A DNA stretch of 64,000 bases, from positions 2,606,001 to 2,670,000 of the forward strand of contig NC_045148.1 of NCBI RefSeq assembly GCF_008831285.2, in the 5' to 3' direction. Positions 1 through 9,863 of this stretch are shown here, piece after piece (position 1 is the stretch's first letter; every line of letters begins with the position of its first letter). Under the pieces are notes generated by a model, which was not told where the DNA came from, made no database searches, and saw nothing but the letters and a program-made list of their open reading frames with translations. This DNA is from Nymphaea colorata. Lineage: Eukaryota > Streptophyta > Magnoliopsida > Nymphaeales > Nymphaeaceae. The position numbers and the translations under genes are program-made.

Positions 1-250
1 AGCGGACGAGGAAGAAGAAGACGACGAAGGGAATGACCGCGCAGAGATTAACCTCACCGAAGAGGGCGATCGCGCTTCCGCTGTCTTCTTTCTCCTATGA
101 TGCCTTTTCCGCGTCAGAGTCGTTGCACGTTCCAGATGAGGACCTGCAGATCTTTCTTTGCGGTCGGCCCACGCTCCTTCGTTTCCCTAATGAAGGAAGC
201 TACTGAAGGAGAGGACAATGACGGGGAAGCACACGAGTTCGGCGACAGAT
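1..250. other. GC-richer segment, possible end of an unidentified gene
   Basis: The first 250 bases are richer in G and C than the following DNA. On the plus strand, frame 2 is open from the window edge to a TGA near base 100 and encodes an acidic run (several Glu and Asp). A second short frame runs from an ATG near base 136 to a TGA near 252. Either could be the end of an exon cut by the window edge. No family is recognised and no splice evidence settles it, so this is only a hint of a neighbouring gene. Confidence 0.2.
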
Positions 251-3200
251 GAAGCAGATTGTTGCTGTTCTTGGGTAAAGCTGTTACCTGTTTGCAAGCA
301 TATTAGCATCTTAAACTAATGGTTCCCAATCGACAGGTTTGGTTTTATTTAATTATTTTGCTTGGTTTTTTGCTTGTTTATAATTGTTAATTCAAACAGT
401 TAGAGTTTTTCTATGTTTTTTTTTTTTTGGTTCAGTAGAATGTCTATCAGTACATCAGTAGCCTGCTTGTAGACGGTTATAAGCCTTTTTACGTGTACTT
501 AACAAAAACATATATCCCTTTATGATGACATCAAATCGTTAGATCATCGTTAGATCATTCTTGATGTGTAACATTCATACAATAGTGCACATGCTGAACA
601 AGAAGAACAAACAAAAAGGTAACGGTTGGTTTTTACTTTAACAAGCGTGTACATCGGATATATATTCTACTACTAATATGTATATTTACTTTCATGTTTA
701 AACATTACATATATATATATATATATATACATGAGGTAACCTATGATAACCATGAGATAATGTTTATGAGATAACAAAAAATTTATGAAGATAATGAGAT
801 AATAAACAGAAGGATATATGAGATAATATTAAATATAAGTATGAAACAATGTTTATGAGATAATAAAAGATTTATGAGATAATGAGATAACGTTAAACAT
901 AAGTATGAGATAATGTTTATAAGATAATAAAATATTGATGAGATAATGGACGGATGTATGAGATAACACTAAACATAAATGAAATAATGTTTATGAGATA
1001 ATAAATATTTATGAGATAACAAGACAACGTTATAAGTGGGACATAAAAATGAAAATGTTTTTTACTGCTTAAAAGGGTATCTTGGTCATAACGATATGCA
1101 TATATAGAGTGACCAATTTTACCTTTATCGAATCCTCAAATCTTCTTTGTGTGATTTTTGTTTGTATCTCTATAAAAAGTTTCTTTTTGTTTTAATCATG
1201 GATTTTCTTTTTGTCATACTTAAAATGACACTCGAAGTTATATACACAGAGGTGACCTATATACCCAGCTTTGGTCCAGCATGCTCTCTACCAATGCTGA
1301 GCAGATACTAGCTAGGACTAACGACTTAGTGACTTGTGATAATTTAATATTTGGCTTTTCATTCTAAAGGATAGTGCAACATTTAGTTTAGTATCGTGCT
1401 AGAATTTGCTTGCTGCTTCTTGTTAAAGTTTCCAAGCTTTTCTCAAGATTCATGCAACAAATATGCACGCAGAGAGCAAAGAAAGAAAGGAGGTGGGGCA
1501 TTTAAATTTATTTGTAACATTATATACATTTTAGTTTTTTAAGATTTTTATAGCATTCGTTTTATCCTTTTAAAACTCTTTCTTTTTTATGTTAACAGGA
1601 GCATTTTAGTCATTATACGCCCTATGCAACCAGCTTTGGCTTTTCTCTAGATCTTCGATAATTACAAGTTTCTTCAATGCATTGTGTTTGCTTTAAAATT
1701 TATCAATTTCCGCTGCCTTGGCAGCGGTGTGCAGGGGAAGGAATGAGATGTTACTGGATAATCAATTATGAACTGTCAGAGTTCTCCAAAGGTTGAATAT
1801 GTGACGTTGTCTCCAAGGAATTGTTACGATTTTCTGCGGCAAATCTCCTTGTTAGGGAATTCCCTTTCCTTTTCTGTTTTTCCTTGTTCATTTTCCCCCG
1901 TTTTTGTTCCGTGTGGTAATCTCTAATCAGTTAGTACGTTGTTACATTTTTCCTCTGCAACTAGGATGTTGTTATCTCTTTGAATCAGAGGTTGTACTAC
2001 AGCCATGAGCTAAACACTGGTGTAGATCTACAACAGTGATAAACTCACCACTAAAAGTAATACTCTTACCTCCGACATCTATACTGGTGATGTCAAATTC
2101 ATCGGGGAAGCCTCTTTAAGTGGAACAGTGTGAAAATCACCGATGTAGTTCTATGGGGGTAGTTGTTATCACCGCTATAGTTCTGTTTTTAACTAGAACA
2201 GATCAAAACGCTACAGTCCGCTTGAAGTACGTGCTCTTCTAGCTCCAATGCTCCACCATGAAGGTTATGAGCCTGCACTCCTCTATGACGTTCCAAGGTT
2301 CAATTAGTGAATGGATGAATAAACTCAAGTAAAAAAGTATTCAAAATCATCTAGCTTGGTCGAGTATCGAGAAGGTCAAAAAAACATATTTTATGATAAC
2401 TACATAACGAAAGAATCTCAACTGCCAAGCCAAACAATATAAAAGGATCTTTTCATGTTATTAACATAAACTAGAAGTCAATAACTTTCTAGGGAATATA
2501 AAGATCATAACTTAAGTTAAGATAGCCTCAAGGGGCACAGCTCAAATCAGAAGGCAGTGGTTGCGCGTGTGGCATTCGACCTATGGGAGGCTATGCTCTT
2601 ATACCAAAAAGGTGGAGAGGTGGATGGGGATTGGGGGTGTTGGGCTGATCTACATGTAAGTTGAATCATGCTGTTGTCCCACCACCTGGCACTAACACAG
2701 CTCTGAACTGAACTATGGGAGGAAGGGGAAGGAAGAGGGACCAGAGGGATGAGATTCTGTTTGGTTTGAATGGTGGGGTGATCTTCTCCTCACAAAAAAA
2801 AAAAAAACTAAGTCCGGCTAAATTACAAACTTAACAAAATAGGCTGGCCTGCCACAATGACAGTGATAAAAAAAAAAAAAACCAATACATTTTAAAAATA
2901 AAACGACTAGGAAATTGAACAAAGAAATTGCCAAAAAATTGCATACTGTAACATACATTCTCTAAACAATAGGAAAAGCCTAAGAAATGACAAAAAGTTC
3001 CTCCCACAAAGCAAAATAACACAAACAAGTTTTTTTTTTTAGTTTGTTTCTCTATAAAAAAAATTGAAGAATACAGTAATAATTCGAAAAATTTTCTGAT
3101 ATAACTCAAAATACAGGTCAAACAATGTAATATCGTGTACTTACATGTTTCCCATATTAAATTACTGATTTATGAGCAGCTTCTCAAATCAGGTAAGAGT

Positions 3201-3827
3201 ATAAAGATTGAGATGGACCGAAAGAGGAAGCATATGAAGTTTTAAGAGTTCGAAATAAAAAAAAAAATATTTCAATAAAGTACGGAATCGAATACGATTT
3301 CTTACAATTTATGAGACTTTTTTTTCTATAATAAGAATACACACATAAATGAACAAATGACATTATAGTGAAAAGTCAAAGGCCAAATGAAGGTTAAAAT
3401 CTGGTCAAAAAATAACAATCAAATAAACAAGATGTTTTACTTCTTGGATTAAATGAGAATATTGAAAAAATCCAAATCCTTACATAAAAAGGGAGTCAAA
3501 GCCTACATTGGTTCATTAACCAATGGCAAGCTGTAACGACCAAGAAACGATTGCGCGCTAAATCCATAAAAAAGAATTGAAAATCTTCGACGAAAAGGCA
3601 ATGTAGCAATTACGGCAAAAATGAATAAAAAACTAAGATTTATATCTTAGATCCAAAGCACAAGGGAAGGGTGGGGTCCAAATCCAAGACAAGGGAGTTG
3701 AATGTCATTTACCATAAAGAATTACAACTATGGAAGAAAAAAAAAGGAAACACGTAAGAGGCCGTTTGATAGCAATGAAACTTACAAATGAAAAAAAAAC
3801 AGAACACCATTATCCACATAAACAAAA
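251..3827. other. Intergenic DNA, no gene seen
   Basis: AT-rich DNA with frequent homopolymer runs. It holds a TA microsatellite at about 709-729, the GAGATAA-rich repeat listed separately, and short runs of A or T. Around 2010-2200 there are several ATCACC/GGTGAT-like motifs that could be a decayed DNA-transposon end, but no boundaries can be set. Short open frames here have no recognisable product. Confidence 0.5.
740..1035. repeat. Degenerate GAGATAA-rich tandem repeat
   Basis: The motif ATGAGATAAT and close variants recur more than a dozen times over about 300 bp, with a looser higher-order unit containing TAAACATAAGTATGAGATAA. Spacing is irregular, roughly 60-80 bp between the longer units. 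This looks like a decayed minisatellite. No coding function is suggested. Confidence 0.6.
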
Positions 3828-3950
3828 CAGTGGCGTGGTAGACAAGATATCATGCTTGTTCTGTCTTGTGGAACAACAATCAAACAGCCAGTGGCGTGGT
3901 AGACAAGATATCATGCTTGTTCTGTCTTGTGGAACAACAATCAAACAGCC
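3828..3950. repeat. Perfect 61-bp tandem duplication
   Basis: Bases 3828-3888 are repeated directly at 3889-3950 without a visible mismatch. The unit contains GGCGTGGTAGACAAGATATC and a CTGTCTTGTGGAAC stretch. The identity implies a very recent duplication. A 101-codon open frame covers it only because 61 bp shifts frame without meeting a stop; it is not a convincing gene. Confidence 0.9.
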
Positions 3951-5210
3951 TCCAAAAGGGTTGAGTAAAACACTGTGTTTATGTTACCAAATGTTAGACT
4001 TTGATACTTATGAAAAAGAAAAGTCACAAGACTAGTGGGAGCAGATGGAACGATGCTCGAGCAAAGCTGGTTACGCACGCCGCGCTAGGCATGAAATTTT
4101 GTGTGGTATTTAAATAGAAAAAAGGAACTTTTTATAAAGAAAGAAGAAGAAATGGAAAACAAGTAAAAAGACTCAAAAAGGCATTTCTTTTTCAACAATT
4201 TCAAAAATGTCTCCTTCTTTCATTTGAGGTATGTATGCTGCTGAGCGACGCATGCAACTCTGTCTCATGCTAGGTTGTTAGAACATTCAAGCCAATCAAT
4301 TAGCCACCGTCTGTCATGACTACAATGGTGGGTCCCATGTCCACAGGGGCAAAGGGAGTGGGGCCACCTACGCCATAAAAAATTAAAAAATTTTACTTGT
4401 ACAATGTATTTTTAAATTCAAGTTCAGTTCACCAAACCCGGATTTGAGACCACCCTTACATGCGGAGACTAAATCCTTCAACAGGAGCCAAAAGTCTTTC
4501 CTTGGATGAATCGGGCTTCTGAAGAAAACCCCATGCATTTCCTTAGAACTGCCCATTCTCTGGTTAATTTTGGCCATCGTTGCGCTTTCGCTTGGATGAG
4601 TTTGCCCCCGAACCCTTAGCCCAATGCCCCTCTGCCCACCATGCATCTATATATTAAAGTTAGATAGATGAACATGTCCTTTTTTTTTTTTTTTGCACCC
4701 GTAGGAAACAATCTTGTTTCCGGTACGGAACCCAGCTATAACCACGAACCCGTAACACTGTGGAGTTCCCGCTGTTTGTACACGTAATGCAGGAAATATC
4801 AGTAAATTTGGTAAAAACAGAAGAACCATAGACGTTCCTTATAGGAAACTCACTGCAAAAAAGCCTGTTGGGATTTCCCATTAATGAAGACAAAATAATA
4901 CTTGCATCAAAATACCATAGGGGCAAGAAGGAAGGAAATACAAAGCAATACAATAAGGAGGAGGTTATTGTCTCTCCTCACCGTGTAGGCTATTTTACAT
5001 GAGGAAGCAAGCTCAGTTATGATAATAGGAATGTTTGTCATGAGAGTTGGTGATTCCCGAAGCCTTGGATGTGATTATCTAGGTAGATAACTAAATCTGC
5101 TTCTACAGCTCCTCTTTACCTCCTAGTGTAAAGCTTTATTCTCCTTGGAGATGTTCTACACCCCGAACTCTTACCCTTTTCTTAGCCATCTAGGCCTCAG
5201 AACAGACTTA
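3951..5210. other. Intergenic DNA, no gene seen
   Basis: No recognisable protein or RNA gene. The segment contains a poly-T run near 4680 and short spurious open frames. The bases at 4380-4440 (AAAAATTTTACTTGT and following) resemble a segment at about 46330-46390, suggesting a dispersed repeat of unknown class. Confidence 0.4.
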
Positions 5211-5686
5211 TGTTGGGATTTCTCCCCATAACGCATATACAAAACCAAACGTATATACCCTAAAACAGGATCATGCTCATGCTAAATCATTGAAATAAAC
5301 GAAACCTTAAACTGAAAGCGGAAGCGTACCTGAATCCATCTGAACTGATGCACGGGAAGATCGCAGTAGGGTCTTCCAGGGTACATGCGGCGCGCTTGAG
5401 GTCTCTCTCAAATGGGGAAGAGGAAAACCCTAGAAACCAATGTTTAAGGCAACCCTTGCACGACCTCAGGGACCACTACCATTTTATAATAAAGACAATT
5501 ACGGATTCCACCCATCAAAGAGTCTGTAATTTCGTACTGGTATCTATACATTTCAAAATTACCCCATACCATCTAAAATGACGTAATATCCCAAAATGCA
5601 ATCACTTAAGCAGATATTTACGTTAAGACAGCCATAATGTCTGAAATTCCTCATAGACATATGCCGGTCCACCAAATGATCTTACA
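5211..5686 (-). repeat. Copia 3' LTR
   Basis: Read on the plus strand the segment starts TGTTGGGATTTCTCC and ends ATCTTACA, so it has the TG...CA borders of an LTR. Immediately to its right is CTCCCACTTGG, whose complement (CCAAGTGGGAG) is a typical copia polypurine tract. The order LTR, polypurine tract, RNase H on the minus strand fits the 3' end of a minus-strand copia element. The matching 5' LTR is not seen to the right of the gag region. Confidence 0.7.
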
Positions 5687-6086
5687 ATCTCCCACTTGGG
5701 CCAAATATGTCTTAATACATTCAGACGTTACATAAAACCTTAGGAGCTCATAATTGCTATCTTATAAACGTCATTTTCACCAATCTCGTCCATGACCATA
5801 TCAACACAGAACCAAAGCGGCTTTCGCTATAATAAAATTAGCTAAACCTTCAATGATCACAAATGTTAACATAATCAATGACATAGATCTGATATGGATG
5901 TATAGCATGAGAATTACATGTAATGTGATTACAACATGTCTATTCTCAACTGGTCCAACTTTAAAACCTTATGGAGATCAAAACCTAACACATAAATACA
6001 GAATGGAACCAAAGAACTTTAAACTTTATTCTGCAGAAAACTGAATATGTGTCCATACATAAGAGCAAACAAAATACAAACTCCCA

Positions 6087-6480
6087 CTAAACCAGCACAT
6101 CATCCAAGGATAACACCACCATATGAACAACATGTTCGTGAAAGACCTTATGTGTTAAACCCTTGGTAAGCGGATCCGCAATCATAGAGTTTGTCCCAAT
6201 ATGCTCTAAAGACACCTGACCATTCTGTATCCCCTCTTTAACAGTCCAAAAACTTAATGTCGATGTGCTTCGACTTTGACAAATTGTGGCTGTTATAAAA
6301 GTATATGACTGCTGAATTATTGTCACACAACAACCTTAGTGGTATTTCTATACCATACATAATGCGCAGCCTCGTGACAAAATTCTGCAATCACAAAACC
6401 TGATTGAATGCCATTATCTTGGCACCCAGCAAAGTCAGAATTTGAATACCTAATGATCTCCCACTGGTCTGACTTCCTGT
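6087..6480 (-). pseudogene. Copia RNase H remnant
   Basis: The minus strand encodes a copia C-terminal segment: a stretch reading FWTVKEGIQNGQVSLEHI, then NSMIADPLTKGL and a HEHV motif, as in the end of copia polyproteins. Further 5' (about 6330-6480) pieces such as HWKAATRVLRYLK are readable across stops and frameshifts. This is the catalytic-core end of reverse transcriptase/RNase H in a decayed polyprotein. Confidence 0.8.
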
Positions 6481-7741
6481 ATGTGAGCATAAAATCTTAT
6501 GTTCTTTTTAAGTACCTCAAAACTCTTGTGGCTGCTTTCCAATGACCCATACCAGAATCACTTAAGTATCTGCCTAACATTCCAATGATAAATGCAATAT
6601 CCAAACGAGTACAAACCTGAACATACATAAGGCTTCCCACAACAGACAAATAGGGAAACATTTCCATTACTTTAGATTCGATTTTACTTTTAGGGCACTG
6701 TTTGAGACTAAACTTGTCTCCTTTAGCAACTGGAGTCTTTCATGGTTTACAATCCTTCATGTCATATCGCTGAAGCACCTTATCAATGTAGGCCTTTTGT
6801 GATGATCCAAGAATACCCCGAGAACGATCTCGAAATATTTGAATCCCCAATACAAAAGATGTACAACCAAGATCCTTCATGTCAAACTTTGTTGACTAAA
6901 AATCTTAATTTCATGCAATATGCCAACATCATTACTTGCCAACAATATATTATCGACATATAAAACCAGAAAGATAAATTTGCCCCCACTTAACTTTTGG
7001 TATACACATTCATCAACCATATTAATTTCGAAACCAAATGAAACTATAACTTGATGAAGTTTGTAATACCATTGACTAGAAAACTTGCTTTAGTTCATAT
7101 ATGGATTTCCTATGTGACACCTCTACTTAATTTTCTTGAGGTTGTTGAGTTTGTTCTTTAGTATGGAGATCGACATCATTGCCTTCTTCTGAATAGAGTG
7201 GACTCAGGTCCCTCTTCAAAAGCAATGTTCATAACCTGATCACCTCCCAAACTCAATATCCTCAAAGAAATGGGCGTTTCCCTTTCAAAGAAAGACTTAC
7301 TGAATGGAAAAAAAAAAACTTATAACCCCTTAATATTTATTCATTTTCTCTTTATACATTCAGTGCAGACATTAAAGTTTGCAAAATCAAGGGACTCAAG
7401 AATTCCTTTTGACATAAGTCTTTATATTCTCTTTTCAGAGATATGTCCTAAGCGCCAATGTCATAACATAGCAGAATTCTCTTTGGCTAATTTTCTTTTA
7501 GTACCACTAAACGTAACATGCAAGGTTTCATTATATGAAGCCACCGTATCAAGCAAATAAAGGTTATCGCTACTAGACAAAGAACCAGTGGAATTCAAAT
7601 TTGAATGCAGAAACTACTTAAATTTATTTCCTCCAAATGAACAATAATAACCAAATTTGTTCAGTAAGGAAATAACAACCAAACTCCGTCTAAAAGGCGG
7701 TATTACATAAGTTTCTATCAAATTCAAATAACAACCAGTCT

Positions 7742-8530
7742 TTAACAATAACTCAAAAAATCTGCTATGGCTTCAATCTTCGCCTTCATGTCATCGCCCT
7801 CATAGATGAATCTTTCAGCATCAATTGGCATCCGACAATTTAGGCAGCCCTGCACAGAAACACTTATGTGAGTAGTAGCAACCGAATCTACCCACAAGTG
7901 CCTTGGTACTGAAATTAAATTAACCTCAGAATAAACCAAAGTAAGAATCGTACCTTTCTTTTCACGCCATGCGTGATACTTAGTACAATCCTTCTTCATA
8001 TGACCTTCATCCTTGCAAAAGAAGCAGCTTGATTTGCCTTCCTTATGCTTCTTCTGTTTCTTAATGGATGCGTGATCAACTGCAATTTCCTTAATAGCCT
8101 TCCTTTTCTTACTTTTAGGCGTAGTAGCCAAGTGAGCACTTTCTATCCTATCATGCTTCAATCTCTCCTCTTCTTCCATACAGTGCGAAATGAGCTCATT
8201 AAGAGTCCATTTCTCCTTCTGACAGTTATAACTAACTTTAAATTGTCCAAACTGTGGTGGAAGAGAAAGAAGAACCATATGCACTATAAAGTCTTCGGGT
8301 AACCTCAGACCTAGCGCCTGTAATTTTGAAGCAAGATGAGACATTTCTATAATGTGCTCCCGTATGTTCCTCTTACTTTTATACTTCAGCGTCACAAGTT
8401 TACTTAAAAGAGTGCTTGTTTTAGCCTTTTCATTTTTAGCAAAACGTTTTTCAATCTCTTCAAGGAACGCCTTGGCACGGTTAATTGTGACTGGCGCACA
8501 TTCTGGAAACAGCGATTCACATTAATTTGC
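7742..8530 (-). pseudogene. Copia gag with zinc knuckle and protease start
   Basis: An open minus-strand frame encodes a copia capsid domain of the UBN2 type (segments NIREHIIEMSHLASKL and LSLPPQFGQFKVSYN). A basic linker follows, then the CCHC knuckle CFFCKDEGHMKKDC, then LWVDSVATTHIS, which aligns with the retroviral-type protease motif (normally LWxDSGATxH) with Gly replaced by Val. The frame reads upstream to about 8530 through AFLEEIEKRFAKNEK without an evident start codon. The changed DSG motif predicts an inactive protease. The reading frame is preserved, but the element is incomplete. Confidence 0.8.
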
Positions 8531-8600
8531 CAGCATGGAAGATTAGGGTTAGTCTGCTTTGCTCTTTCTGTTGGGATGGGAAGGCTTAAGTGGGACACTG

Positions 8601-9072
8601 GGAATGCTCAGATGTGCTCTTTGGTCTTCTTTAGGATCCTTGAACTGCTGGTTAGTGCAATATGTATCCATTTCCTCGCTGTTATCATGATGGAGAATGT
8701 TATTCGTACACAACCTCCATACTGTGAATCTCAACTTTTGGGAGGTCTCTACAAAATTGTTCCATGTTGGCTAGTTAAACAAAGGCTTCGGATTCAGTTA
8801 CAGTAGAAGCTTTTTAAGTTTAACTTTCCTATAGGGTGTTGACTTTAAACATAGTGGCCATGCTTTTGTCTTGCCTTCATATGTTTGTTCATGCACTCTT
8901 CCTCTTCATCCTCCTCCCCATTCCGGCTTTACATGTTTGCAATTATTGGTTCATTATATTCTCAGCAGCTTTATATTTCGTGAAAATAAAAACAAGATTT
9001 GAATCTTTTCATGTTCTGCAATTTTTTCTTCATAATGTAAATCTCGAAATATGTATCTTTATTATCAAACAA
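8601..9072. other. No gene seen
   Basis: Short unmatched open frames only. The left part (8600-8740) may still belong to the 5' leader of the copia element, but no LTR border or tRNA primer-binding motif could be read. Confidence 0.35.
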
Positions 9073-9188
9073 AGAAATATATTTCTGGAAATATATTTCT
9101 CAGTCATCACACACACATCAAAATGAGAATCAGAAAGATTTTTCCCATTCTTATATTCCAAGAAATATATTTCCAGAAATATATTTCC
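9073..9188. repeat. Inverted repeat built from GAAATATATTTC palindromes
   Basis: Two 28-bp arms (9073-9100 and 9161-9188) are reverse complements except at the outermost base and enclose a 60-bp spacer. Each arm itself contains two copies of the 12-bp palindrome GAAATATATTTC or a near copy. A further AAAATATATTTCC follows the first two units of the right side. This could be the ends of a tiny foldback element or a stem in RNA. Confidence 0.75.
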
Positions 9189-9339
9189 AAAAATATATTT
9201 CCAATTCCAGATTTGCAGGCCATCAAACGTGTGCCTTTGCCAGTTTGCCCTGCTCTCTCTCTCTCGTTTCAAAAATTTTTGCCCCCAAATGAATCCTTAA
9301 GTTCGTTACTCCACAGCTCCGCTTCAACCTTCAAGGTTT

Positions 9340-9660
9340 CAAGAGGCGAGGCGATGTCTGCTTGCGGTAGAGAGGGAAGCTTCCTGCCTGCATGTAGTCC
9401 AGCACTAAAAGCTTCTTGTCTTTGAAATGGTAGTATGCCTGGATGGTCAACAGTTTAGTGTGTTGAATCTTCCCAAGCACCTCCATTTGAGCCTTGAACT
9501 TTCTCTTCCCCACTGCAACGTCCTTCAATCTCTTAACTACAACGGTGCTTCCCTCCTCAAAGACCACTTTGTAGGATGTTCCCATGCTCCCCTTCTCTAG
9601 AACCTCTGCAGAGTGGGAGAGGCCCTAAGCAAATCCTCCAGTTCAAAGTTTCACCCACCA
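9340..9660 (-). pseudogene. LRR receptor-like kinase fragment
   Basis: On the minus strand the segment reads [10 protein letters not shown], then [52 protein letters not shown]. This is the start of the kinase domain of plant LRR receptor-like kinases of the atypical (RLK902/PRK-like) group: glycine loop, VAVK-like lysine (VVVKRL) and the YxxxKDEKLLVYDYM region. A frameshift separates [10 protein letters not shown] from the glycine loop, and the match ends after the GS of the hinge, so about three quarters of the kinase domain and the whole receptor part are missing. It is a dead fragment, perhaps moved by a transposon. Confidence 0.75.
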
Positions 9661-9863
9661 CCACTGAAGAACACGAGCTAGTTCCTCTCTGCCTCCTGAC
9701 TAGAGCTCAAAAACTTGTTCTTAGACTCCAGCTTCACTTGTATTGTACTTTTTGGGTCTTGTCTATTGCACAATTCTTTCTAAATGTCATTTATGTAATT
9801 ATGTGGTTAGATTAATGTTAAATCTTTTCTTGACCAAGAAAGAAGCTTTTTCAACATCCATGT

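Larger units (their letters stand above)
5211..8600 (-). mobile_element. Truncated Ty1/copia retrotransposon
   Basis: From right to left (element 5' to 3') the minus strand shows gag with a zinc knuckle, the start of a protease-like region, degraded reverse transcriptase/RNase H and a 3' LTR with its polypurine tract. Integrase and much of the reverse transcriptase are missing or unreadable: about 1.3 kb lies between the gag/protease part and the RNase H part, where an intact element would have over 3 kb. The 5' LTR and primer-binding site were not found near 8600. The element is dead, although its gag frame is still open. Confidence 0.75.

Noticed and set aside
59-252. A plus-strand ATG frame near the left edge
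   Set aside because: Only about 38 codons long, with no recognised domain; too little to call a gene.
3730-4035. A 101-codon open frame
   Set aside because: It is explained by the 61-bp tandem duplication; no known domain and no support for a promoter or splice sites.
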